Shown here: positions 16,739-23,643 of the stretch, in pieces
How the letters are laid out: each line of letters opens with the position of its first letter
How positions within the stretch are numbered: the stretch's first letter is position 1
Assembly: GCA_017459725.1 (NCBI GenBank)
Contig: JAFUCL010000003.1
Location: 1-37,130, forward strand
Length of the DNA stretch: 37,130 nt
Source of the DNA: Solobacterium sp.
GTDB lineage: Bacteria > Bacillota_I > Bacilli_A > Erysipelotrichales > Erysipelotrichaceae
Direction: 5' to 3'
The notes under the pieces: model-generated
What the model saw: only the letters and a program-made list of their open reading frames with translations
Told to the model about the DNA's origin: nothing
Databases searched by the model: none
Program-made: the position numbers and the translations under genes

Positions 16739-16873
16739 ACTCCAGAGTGCGTAAGATCAGTGCCTGAAATAATCTGTTGAATCATGAATGCCGATAACTG
16801 GTGATCTTATGAGATGTCACGCTCTGACACCGCGTAAGGCCTTTTTTGCTTCGACACGTAAGATTATAACATG
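16698..16873. repeat. 176-bp direct repeat, copy 1
   Basis: It matches 17822-17997 with one difference (G16747 versus A17871). The first 41 bases are the tRNA-Leu 3' core; the remaining 135 are element sequence with several CTTACG-type boxes on the minus strand (near 16752, 16830 and 16858), which could be recombinase arm-binding sites. Inverted pieces TGTCA/TGACA and AAGATCA/TGATCTT are inside. A TATAAT box occurs near its right end on the minus strand. Confidence 0.9.
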
Positions 16874-16912
16874 CCGATGCTGTTTTGAACTTCTTTGATT
16901 AACCGGATATTA

Positions 16913-16941
16913 TTGATACGTGAAACGTTACAGGTTACAAT
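16913..16941 (+). promoter_or_regulatory. higBA promoter with overlapping operator
   Basis: TTGATA (16913-16918), a 17-base spacer and TACAAT (16936-16941) form a near-consensus promoter. The spacer holds the near-palindrome TGAAACGTTACA (16921-16932), well placed for HigA autorepression. The expected start point is about 16948, which is the higB ATG itself. Confidence 0.7.
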
Positions 16942-16947
16942 ATATAC

Positions 16948-17226
16948 ATGATCAAATCATTCATACATAAAGGCCTTAAAGAGTTTTATGAAACAGGTTC
17001 AGAAAAGGGGATTCAACCTGGGCATGCGCCTAAGCTTGCACGTATGCTGGATAGACTTGACGCAAGTACATCTCCACAGGATATGAATTTACCCGGATAT
17101 AGACTACATCCATTAAAAGGGGACAAAAGAGAAATGTGGTCTGTAACAGTAAACGGAAACTGGAGGGTAACATTCTACTTTGAAGGCCAGGACGCATACC
17201 TTGTAGATTATCTTGATTACCATTAA
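16948..17226 (+). CDS. higB: HigB-type toxin (RelE superfamily)
   Basis: The 92-residue protein matches HigB killers, ribosome-dependent mRNA interferases. Family features are the FIHKGLKEFYETGSEKGIQP start, LARMLDRLDAS, the LHPLKGDKREMWSVTVNGNW strand and the closing FYFEGQDAYLVDYLDYH. Basic and aromatic residues in these strands normally form the RNase site. There is no Shine-Dalgarno sequence; the ATG sits about 7 bases after the -10 box, so the message is probably leaderless. higA follows 15 bases later, the usual toxin-first order of HigBA. It lies between the two copies of the 176-bp repeat. Confidence 0.88.
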   Translation: MIKSFIHKGLKEFYETGSEKGIQPGHAPKLARMLDRLDASTSPQDMNLPGYRLHPLKGDKREMWSVTVNGNWRVTFYFEGQDAYLVDYLDYH

Positions 17227-17241
17227 AGGAAGGTGAAATAT

Positions 17242-17535
17242 ATGATCAGAAGAAAACCGACACATCCGGGAACAGTGTTTCTTGAAGATGTGATGAAGCC
17301 ACTGGGATTAACCGTAACAGATACTGCACGGATGCTTGGAGTGAGCAGAAAAGCATTGTCTGAGTTTGTTAATGGAAAAGCGGCATTGAGCCCGGAGATG
17401 GCTTTGAGAATCAGTAAAGCAACAAATACATCTGCAGAAAGCTGGATGAATATGCAGCAGAAACTTACACTGTGGAATGCATACCAGCATGAGCCGGAGA
17501 ATGTGACAGTTTTCCCGTTTGAAACAGTATCCTGA
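17242..17535 (+). CDS. higA: HigA-type antitoxin (Xre-family HTH)
   Basis: The roughly 97-residue protein begins RRKPTHPGTVFLEDVMKPLG, the standard HigA N-terminus, with an Xre helix-turn-helix at about residues 27-60 (TARMLGVSRKALSEFVNGKA, then LSPEMALRISKATNTSAESW). It neutralises HigB and should bind the operator in the shared promoter. The ATG at 17242 is chosen because GGAAGG lies 8 bases upstream; a GTG three codons earlier lies inside that site. Higher expression of the antitoxin is expected because it has a good ribosome site whereas higB has none. Confidence 0.9.
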   Translation: MIRRKPTHPGTVFLEDVMKPLGLTVTDTARMLGVSRKALSEFVNGKAALSPEMALRISKATNTSAESWMNMQQKLTLWNAYQHEPENVTVFPFETVS

Positions 17536-17575
17536 ACAGTCTGAGTCTTTCAAATGACTCAATGAAAATGAAAAA

Positions 17576-17620
17576 GAGATTCCGTAAGTTTATCAGACTT
17601 TCGTGAATCTCATTTTCTTT
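17576..17620 (+). terminator. Terminator after higBA
   Basis: GAGATTC (17576-17582) pairs with GAATCTC (17605-17611), with AAGT/ACTT inside and ATTTTCTTTG after it. A-rich sequence before the stem allows function on the minus strand as well. Confidence 0.65.
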
Positions 17621-17756
17621 GTGGTGCGGAAAACGGAAATCGCTCCATAGGGGCTTGATTTCCTTAAGTGCGTAAGATCAATGGCAGAGTAGAGGAGCCG
17701 CTTGAGGGGATCCAGAAATATGGATCAGATGTGTCAGGGGACTGGTGAAAACAAAA

Positions 17757-17797
17757 ATGAGATCCCAGTCTCCTTACTCAGAAGTCCAGGATCTCAT
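17757..17797 (-). terminator. Minus-strand terminator beside repeat copy 2
   Basis: ATGAGATCC (17757-17765) pairs with GGATCTCAT (17789-17797). Read on the minus strand it is followed by TTTTTGTTTT. It sits just past the tRNA-Leu core of repeat copy 2, repeating the tRNA-fragment-plus-terminator layout seen at 16632-16738. Confidence 0.65.
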
Positions 17798-17821
17798 ATT
17801 TGCCCATAAACAGTGAGGATA

Positions 17822-17997
17822 ACAGGACTTGAACCTGCACGCCGTAGGCAATAGATCCTAAAACTCCAGAATGCGTAAGATCAGTGCCTGAAATAATCTG
17901 TTGAATCATGAATGCCGATAACTGGTGATCTTATGAGATGTCACGCTCTGACACCGCGTAAGGCCTTTTTTGCTTCGACACGTAAGATTATAACATG
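17822..17997. repeat. 176-bp direct repeat, copy 2 (contains a 41-base tRNA-Leu core)
   Basis: It is identical to 16698-16873 except for one base. The 41-base core at 17822-17862 equals 33432-33472 in tRNA-Leu. Unlike copy 1, it lacks the last 11 bases of the tRNA (acceptor strand and CCA), so homology with the chromosome ends earlier. The two copies are 1124 bp apart and enclose higBA, as expected for two elements inserted in tandem at one att site, or for duplication of one element end. Confidence 0.9.
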
Positions 17998-18065
17998 ACT
18001 GCATTGTTTTTTTGGCAATGTTCGATTTGCTTCTGGATTGCAGTGTGTATGAAGTGCAGCCTCAT

Positions 18066-19265
18066 TTAGTCTTTTCCATTCTCTCGATACTTTTGAGGGG
18101 TAAGCCCTTCGTATTTTTTGAAAATCTGGGTGAAATAGCTTTGCGAAGGGTAATTAAGGTAATTGGTGATCTGACTCAGCGTACTGTCAGTATGGCGAAG
18201 CAGATATCTGGCTTCCTGCAGTTTTTCGCGGTGGATATATTCGGTAATGCCCATACCCATTTCTGCTTTGAAACGTATGGACAGACTTCGTCCGCACAGA
18301 CCGCAGTAATCGGAAAGGATATCCAGACTGATGGGCTCATGGAGATGGACAGAGATATACCTGAGGCAGGCTTCAATGATTTTGGATGAAGCCGGCTTTC
18401 TGCGGACTTCCCGTACTTTTCCGCAGAAATCCATCAGCATTGTAAAAGTCAGGTTCTGCAGCAGCGGAATTTCCGTGAGCAGATCAGCACGCTGGCAATA
18501 AAGATCACTCAGACTGAAGGCAGTTTCCGGTTCAAGACCGCCGCGGATCGCTGCCCGTGAGCTCAGTACCGCCATGCAGATAAAGGCATATTTCTGCTGT
18601 CGCAGATCATTTGAAGACATATGGCCGATATGGCCCTGAAAGGGAGAAAACAGGGCGCGTTCCAGCAATGCCCGGTTTCCTGATTCAACAGCGCCGCAGA
18701 TCGCTGTTTCAAAATCCTGCGGAACGTGATAATCAGCGGTTTCACGCTGTTCAAAGATCTGCCGGTCCAGCATTGTCATACCCAGTTTCCGGCCGGTTAC
18801 GGTATCGACGAACATAATACTGTCGGGACTGATCACATTTTCGAACAGTCTGCTCAGGATACAGATCAGATCTTTCAATTTTTCAAGAGAAACCAGCGGC
18901 TGCTGCAGAAGCTGGTCACAGAACTGCTGCAGAAAGACAGGCTGAATCGCCTCGCCGATTTTTTCCAGCAACTCCGAACGGGTATGTACATACGGGCTGA
19001 CAATGCCGATCAGCACATAATAACCGCCGTCCAGTTCTATCATGCCGAGAAGCAGTCCGGGATCAAAAAAACTGATCAGCGGATGGGATTGATCACGTCC
19101 ATATACTTTGAAATCATGCAATACGGCATCGGCGGCATTCTCTTTCAGCAGGCCGCTGTCGGCTGGCGGAAAAGACCGCAGAAGACTGCCTTTCTCATCG
19201 ATCAGAGACAGAGGAATGCCGGCAATACTGTGCATACCTTCCAATACTGATAATATTTTCTGCAT
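18066..19265 (-). CDS. AraC-family transcriptional regulator
   Basis: The protein of about 399 residues has a C-terminal AraC DNA-binding region from about residue 295 to 395: first helix-turn-helix near LDILSDYCGLCGRSLSIRFK, second near STLSQITNYLNYPSQSYFTQ, followed by FKKYEGLTPQKYREN. The N-terminal 250 residues form a sensor domain of no familiar type, with GMIELDGGYYVLIGIVSPYV and a helical middle. The start at 19265 is chosen because GGGAGG lies 5 bases upstream; an in-frame ATG 16 codons earlier has no such site. It is divergent from the GPH symporter gene and most likely controls the rhamnosidase locus. It may recognise the perfect palindrome at 19321-19338. Confidence 0.9.
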   Translation of the reverse strand: MQKILSVLEGMHSIAGIPLSLIDEKGSLLRSFPPADSGLLKENAADAVLHDFKVYGRDQSHPLISFFDPGLLLGMIELDGGYYVLIGIVSPYVHTRSELLEKIGEAIQPVFLQQFCDQLLQQPLVSLEKLKDLICILSRLFENVISPDSIMFVDTVTGRKLGMTMLDRQIFEQRETADYHVPQDFETAICGAVESGNRALLERALFSPFQGHIGHMSSNDLRQQKYAFICMAVLSSRAAIRGGLEPETAFSLSDLYCQRADLLTEIPLLQNLTFTMLMDFCGKVREVRRKPASSKIIEACLRYISVHLHEPISLDILSDYCGLCGRSLSIRFKAEMGMGITEYIHREKLQEARYLLRHTDSTLSQITNYLNYPSQSYFTQIFKKYEGLTPQKYRENGKD

Positions 19266-19297
19266 ATTTTCCTCCCAAACATAAGAATATCGTAAAT

Positions 19298-19338
19298 TTG
19301 ACATAAGAATCAATAATTTTATATACCGAACGGTATAT
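19298..19338 (+). promoter_or_regulatory. Promoter and perfect palindromic operator of the glycoside locus
   Basis: TTGACA (19298-19303) is followed after 17-18 bases by ATATAC/TATACC as -10. The -10 lies inside the perfect 18-bp palindrome ATATACCGAACGGTATAT (19321-19338). A protein bound there would block this promoter. AraC proteins usually bind direct repeats, so a second repressor, for example of LacI or TetR type outside the window, is possible. A minus-strand promoter for the AraC gene (TTGATT, 18 bases, TATTCT) lies in the same gap. Confidence 0.6.
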
Positions 19339-19404
19339 CACAAGTATATTGATGATGTGAAAAGGGGGAAGAAAGCCCTTACAGATTCATAAATGGAGGA
19401 AATT

Positions 19405-20808
19405 ATGGCAAAAAAAGAACTCGGTCTTGACAGCATGGGTATTCAGAAAACCATGCGTCTGAAGGACTATCTGGGAGATGGTATCGGCCAGCTTCCGCTG
19501 AACGTTATGTCCTGTCTGGTAGGACAGCTCACGTATTTCTACACAGAGAAAGTCGGTCTTGCGGCAGGTGCCGTGGCAACAATGCTGCTGATCGCAAAGA
19601 TTGCTGATGCTTTCTCAGACCTCATCATGGGAAAGATCATGGATAAAGTGAATTCGCCGAAAGGTAAGTGCCGTCCCTGGTTCCTGTGGATGGCTGCCCC
19701 GACAGTTGCTATCATCGTCCTGATCTTCACAGTACCGCATGCATCAAGCGGACTGCAGATGGCATATGTCCTGATCACAAACATTCTGATTTCCGCAGTG
19801 ATTTATACAGCCATTGCCATCCCTTACGGCTCCATCATGGCTGTCCGTACAGAGAGTATGGAAGAACGCGGAAAGATGGGAATTGCACGTACAGTATTCG
19901 GCTACCTGATCGGTATGGTCATCGCAGTTCTTCTGATCCCGATCACAAACATGCTCGGTCCGAACGGTGTTGCTGACCAGGCTGCATGGATCAAAGTCGG
20001 TGTCGTCTTCGCAATCCTTTCCGGTGCATCACTTCTGGTTCTCTACCGCACTTCCAAGGAAAACTCTGAAATCCAGAAACTCCAGAACACTGAAAAGCAG
20101 GACAGCTTCTTTGAAGAACTGAAACTCCTGTTCAAAAACAAGTACTGGGTTATCATGCTGATTGCCAACCTGTTCGTCAATATCTCCTATGGTCTGAGTT
20201 CCTCAGGCGGAACATACTATGCCAAGTATATCCTCGGCAACGACAACATTGTCGCCCTTCTCGGTGCAATCGGCCTGATCCCGACATTCCTCGGTTTCAT
20301 CCTGGTCGGCCCCATGACAAAGAAATTCGGCATGGCTAAGACCTGCATGATCGGAACAATCCTCGGTGCAGTTGCCTGTGTCGTCCGTGTATTCACACCG
20401 TACAGCTTCTACTCCTGTGTCATCGGCGGTGCATTCCAGACATTTGCAACAATGCCGATCATGTGTGTCAGCGGTGCGCTGGTCAACAACTGTGTAGAAT
20501 ACAACGAATGGAAGTTCGGAAAGCGTCTTCTCGGTATGAGCAACTCCGCAAGTTCATTCGGTGCCAAGGTCGGATCCGGTATCGGCGGATCCCTGATCGG
20601 ATGGCTCCTGGCTGCTGCAGGCTACGTCGCAGGTGCAGCTGCACAGCCCGCTTCAATCAACACGGCAATCTTCTCATTCGCAATCTATATCCCGCTGGCT
20701 CTGTTCGTAATCCTGGCGATCCTGTTCTCCAAGTATGATCTTGAAGGTATCTACCCGAAGATCATGGAAGAACTCCGTGTACGCAGAGCAGAAAAAGAAA
20801 ACGCATAA
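19405..20808 (+). CDS. GPH-family sugar:cation symporter (MelB-like MFS)
   Basis: The 467-residue protein has about twelve membrane segments and the glycoside-pentoside-hexuronide family signature: DYLGDGIGQLPLNV in helix 1, then DAFSDLIMGKIMDK with the conserved Asp pair that binds the coupling cation, followed by GKCRPWFLW. It should import a glycoside, disaccharide or uronide with Na+ or H+. The ATG at 19405 follows GGAGG by 6 bases; an in-frame ATG at 19393 lies within that site. The genes downstream encode rhamnosidases, so rhamnosylated oligosaccharides or glycosides are the likely cargo. All the enzymes lack signal peptides, consistent with import of an intact glycoside before cleavage. 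Confidence 0.9.
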   Translation: MAKKELGLDSMGIQKTMRLKDYLGDGIGQLPLNVMSCLVGQLTYFYTEKVGLAAGAVATMLLIAKIADAFSDLIMGKIMDKVNSPKGKCRPWFLWMAAPTVAIIVLIFTVPHASSGLQMAYVLITNILISAVIYTAIAIPYGSIMAVRTESMEERGKMGIARTVFGYLIGMVIAVLLIPITNMLGPNGVADQAAWIKVGVVFAILSGASLLVLYRTSKENSEIQKLQNTEKQDSFFEELKLLFKNKYWVIMLIANLFVNISYGLSSSGGTYYAKYILGNDNIVALLGAIGLIPTFLGFILVGPMTKKFGMAKTCMIGTILGAVACVVRVFTPYSFYSCVIGGAFQTFATMPIMCVSGALVNNCVEYNEWKFGKRLLGMSNSASSFGAKVGSGIGGSLIGWLLAAAGYVAGAAAQPASINTAIFSFAIYIPLALFVILAILFSKYDLEGIYPKIMEELRVRRAEKENA

Positions 20809-20820
20809 TAAAAATGAAGC

Positions 20821-20854
20821 AAGACCCGTAAGAGCTTCTGACTCTGCGGGTCTT
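20821..20854 (+). terminator. Hairpin between symporter and rhamnosidase genes (attenuating terminator)
   Basis: AAGACCCG (20821-20828) pairs with CGGGTCTT (20847-20854), with AAGAG/CTCT inside. The T-run is short (TTTC), so it probably reduces rather than blocks transcription into the rhamnosidase genes. Confidence 0.6.
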
Positions 20855-20873
20855 TCAGGAAGAGGAGAAAAAC

Positions 20874-23633
20874 ATGCTGAAACTGTATGATCTGACTATT
20901 GAATATAAAACAAACCCGCTCGGTATCGACGAAGTGCAGCCCCGCTTCAGCTGGAAGCTTGAAAGCGATCAGAATAATACAATCCAGACAGCCTATCAGC
21001 TGACAGTATCCAACGGCGAAGTTATGTGGGATACCGGTAAGGTTGAATCAGATCAGAGCATTCTGGTCGAATACATGGGAGCCCTTTTCGAGGCGAAAAC
21101 TGAATACAAATGGGATGTTACCGTATGGGATAATCACGGAGAGAGTGCAGAGGCTTCCGCGGAATTTGAAACAGGCCTGCTTAAAGGCAATGCATTTGAA
21201 GGCAAAGCAAACTGGATCACCCATGGTTTTGCAAAAGAAGAAACAGCAAGTCCCGTCTTCACGAAGACATTCAATATAGCTAAGCCGGTTGTCAAAGCAC
21301 GTCTTTATGCAACAGCACTTGGTGTATATGAAGCAGAGGTCAATGGTATAAAGGCTGATGATACATACTTCGCACCAGGCTGGACAAGCTATCACAAGCG
21401 TCTGCAGTATCAGACTTATGCCATTGACCAGCTCCATGAAGGTAAAAACGAAATCCGCTTCACACTAGGCAAAGGCTGGTATTCCGGTCCGCTCGGCTTC
21501 ACGCCGACACCGAACCACTACGGTGATACCACTGCGCTGCTGGCAATGCTTGTCATTACGTATGAAGACGGTACGGAAGAATTCATCGGCACAGATGAGA
21601 GCTGGAATGTTACCGCAGGCGTCATCCGTTTCTCCGAAATCTATGACGGTGAGACACAGGACTGGACATCTGAAGAGACCCTCACCGGAAAGGCACAGTT
21701 GTTCGATCATGGCTTTGACACATTGATCGCCCAGGAAAACGAGCCTGTCCGCTGCCTGTGCACACTTGTGGCAGCGAAAGAATTCACAGCGCCGAACGGT
21801 GAACATCTCTTTGATTTCGCACAGAATCTGACCGGCTGGGTACAGGTGAGAGTTCATGGCAGAAAAGGCCAGAAGATCACGCTTCGCCATGCAGAGAGCC
21901 TGGATGAAAACGGAAACTTCTACACGGGTAACCTGAGCTTTGCCAAAGCGACAGACACCTACATCCTGAACGGAGAAGAACAGACACTGCGTCCGCATTT
22001 CACATTCCACGGCTTCCGCTATGTATGTCTGGAAGGTCTTGAAGAAGGACAGAACATTGAGCTGACCGCATGCCATCTCTCCAGTGATCTGAAGGAAGCC
22101 GGAAACTTCTCCTGCTCGGATGAACGCATCAACCGTCTGTATCAGAACATCGTCTGGGGCCAGAGGGACAACTATCTCGATGTGCCGACAGACTGCCCGC
22201 AGAGAAGCGAGCGGCTGGGCTGGACGGGAGACGCGACGGCCTTTACGCCGACGGCGGTATTCCATCAGAACATTATGCCGTTCATGCGAAAATGGCTGCG
22301 CGATCTCGCCGCGGATCAGGATCCCGCAACCGGTGCGCCTCAGGTAGTGCCGGACGTGCTTTCCGACGGCGCGACAGGCGGACAGAACGGCGCGGCTTAC
22401 TGGGGCGACGTCACGACTGTCGTACCATGGACACTGTATGAAACATACGGCGACAAGCGAGTTCTTTCCGAACAGTATGAATCGATGAAGATCTGGACAG
22501 AATATGTCCGCCGTCAGTGTGCAGACAGCGGGCTCTGGCAGGATGGCTTCCAGTATGCTGACTGGCTCGGGCTTGACGCTGAGATGAACGGTCTGGCTGA
22601 ACCGCGCAAAGGCGCTACAGATGATTATTTCGTCGCAAATGCCTGCTGGCTCTGGACGCTGCAGATTATGACAGATACCGCAAAAGTACTCGGCAATACG
22701 GAAGATGAGAATACTTACAGAAGCCTGCGTGAAAAAGTCCTCGCTGCTTTCCGCGATGAATACGTTACAAAAACAGGACGTCTTGTCAGCGAGACACAGA
22801 CAGCCATGGTCCTGGCACTTCACTTCGGCCTGGTTGAAGATCAGTTCAGAAAAGCGGTCGCAGACCGGCTTGAAACAAACATCGCCGCACATAAGACACA
22901 TCTGACAACAGGGTTCATCGGAACACCGTATCTGTGTCTGGCTCTGAGCGATAACGGCAAACATGACATTGCCGGAAAGCTTTTTCTGCAGGAAGAGAAT
23001 CCGGGCTGGCTCTATGAAGTAAAAATGGGAGCTACAACGATCTGGGAAAGATGGAACTCCATCATGCCCGACGGCAGTTTCAATCCCGTAAATATGAACA
23101 GCCTGAATCACTACGCATACGGATCGATCGGTTACTGGATGTATACGCGCCTGTGCGGACTGCAGATGCTTGAGCCCGGCTATAAGAAGTTTGCGGTGAG
23201 ACCTGCTTTCATTAAAGGCATTACGCATGCGGAACTGAGTTATGAGAGTGTTTACGGAACGATCAGAACAGCATGGAGATGCGAGAACGGAAAGATCACA
23301 GTGGATCTGACAGTACCCGTCAATACGGCTGTCGAACTGACACTGCCGGAAAGGGAAGAAACAATCACACTCGGAAGCGGTGTGTATCACTATGAATATG
23401 AGACGGAAACACGTCTGGAGCAGGATCGCTATACGATGGAAACACTGCTGCGGGTCATGCTGGATCATCCGGCAGCGCAGCCGATCATCCGTCAGTATAT
23501 GCCCCAGATGCTCGATAATCCCATGATCGAGTATGTCAGGGAAGAACCGATCTCCACGCTGCTGACATATTCGGCAGAAGCAAAACCTTTATATGAAATG
23601 ATCCTGAAAGCAATGAATGAGTCAGGAATTTAA
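20874..23633 (+). CDS. Alpha-L-rhamnosidase 1 (GH78)
   Basis: The 919-residue enzyme should release terminal alpha-L-rhamnose from glycosides. The order is: N-terminal Fn3-like strand domain (1-110), Bac_rhamnosid_N (about 135-290, with YATALGVYEAEVNG and GWTSYHKRLQYQTY), a middle beta domain, the (alpha/alpha)6 barrel (about 420-770) and a C-terminal beta domain. The GH78 signature DVPTDCPQRSERLGWTGDA is present. Acidic residues D563, D568 and E570 in DWLGLDAEMNG and E725 in TTIWERW are at the expected catalytic positions. There is no signal peptide, so it acts in the cytoplasm on imported substrate. A C-terminal extension of about 75 residues (from about 840), helical and rich in Met and Pro, is beyond the usual family end. 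Bases about 22180-22400 are visibly richer in CpG than their surroundings. Confidence 0.93.
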   Translation: MLKLYDLTIEYKTNPLGIDEVQPRFSWKLESDQNNTIQTAYQLTVSNGEVMWDTGKVESDQSILVEYMGALFEAKTEYKWDVTVWDNHGESAEASAEFETGLLKGNAFEGKANWITHGFAKEETASPVFTKTFNIAKPVVKARLYATALGVYEAEVNGIKADDTYFAPGWTSYHKRLQYQTYAIDQLHEGKNEIRFTLGKGWYSGPLGFTPTPNHYGDTTALLAMLVITYEDGTEEFIGTDESWNVTAGVIRFSEIYDGETQDWTSEETLTGKAQLFDHGFDTLIAQENEPVRCLCTLVAAKEFTAPNGEHLFDFAQNLTGWVQVRVHGRKGQKITLRHAESLDENGNFYTGNLSFAKATDTYILNGEEQTLRPHFTFHGFRYVCLEGLEEGQNIELTACHLSSDLKEAGNFSCSDERINRLYQNIVWGQRDNYLDVPTDCPQRSERLGWTGDATAFTPTAVFHQNIMPFMRKWLRDLAADQDPATGAPQVVPDVLSDGATGGQNGAAYWGDVTTVVPWTLYETYGDKRVLSEQYESMKIWTEYVRRQCADSGLWQDGFQYADWLGLDAEMNGLAEPRKGATDDYFVANACWLWTLQIMTDTAKVLGNTEDENTYRSLREKVLAAFRDEYVTKTGRLVSETQTAMVLALHFGLVEDQFRKAVADRLETNIAAHKTHLTTGFIGTPYLCLALSDNGKHDIAGKLFLQEENPGWLYEVKMGATTIWERWNSIMPDGSFNPVNMNSLNHYAYGSIGYWMYTRLCGLQMLEPGYKKFAVRPAFIKGITHAELSYESVYGTIRTAWRCENGKITVDLTVPVNTAVELTLPEREETITLGSGVYHYEYETETRLEQDRYTMETLLRVMLDHPAAQPIIRQYMPQMLDNPMIEYVREEPISTLLTYSAEAKPLYEMILKAMNESGI

Positions 23634-23643
23634 GGAGATGACT

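Larger units (their letters stand above)
16502..16947. other. Gene-free stretch: operon end, tRNA terminator, tRNA fragment, repeat copy 1
   Basis: No convincing coding region is present. In order it holds the AKR terminator, short hairpins (AATACA/TGTATT near 16577-16593), a minus-strand terminator (16632-16673), a tRNA-Leu 3' fragment (16687-16738), the element-end repeat to 16873, and the higBA promoter (16913-16941). Confidence 0.7.
17536..18065. other. Gene-free stretch between higA and the AraC-type gene
   Basis: No plausible coding region is seen. It contains the higBA terminator, hairpins GGAAATC/GATTTCC near 17635-17663 and GATCCA/TGGATC near 17710-17727, an extra copy of GTGCGTAAGATCA (about 17669-17681) that also occurs in the 176-bp repeat, a minus-strand terminator (17757-17797) and repeat copy 2 (17822-17997). 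It reads as decayed element-end sequence. Confidence 0.6.

Noticed and set aside
16687-16873. Second or intron-containing tRNA-Leu gene
   Set aside because: The 5' acceptor strand, D arm and 5' anticodon stem are absent, and the roughly 135 bases before the core do not resemble a group I intron. It fits an att-like fragment better.
16921-16932. Catabolite-repression (cre) site
   Set aside because: TGAAACGTTACA resembles cre but is two bases short of the 14-base consensus. Its place inside the higBA promoter fits a HigA operator better.
16698-17997. CRISPR array
   Set aside because: There are only two 176-bp copies, 1.1 kb apart, with a toxin-antitoxin pair between them and no cas genes. Repeat and spacer sizes do not fit CRISPR.
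21465-23468. 667-codon open frame on the minus strand within rhamnosidase 1
   Set aside because: Its translation is rich in Cys, His and Arg with no domain pattern, and it lies fully inside a clear GH78 gene. It is a shadow frame.
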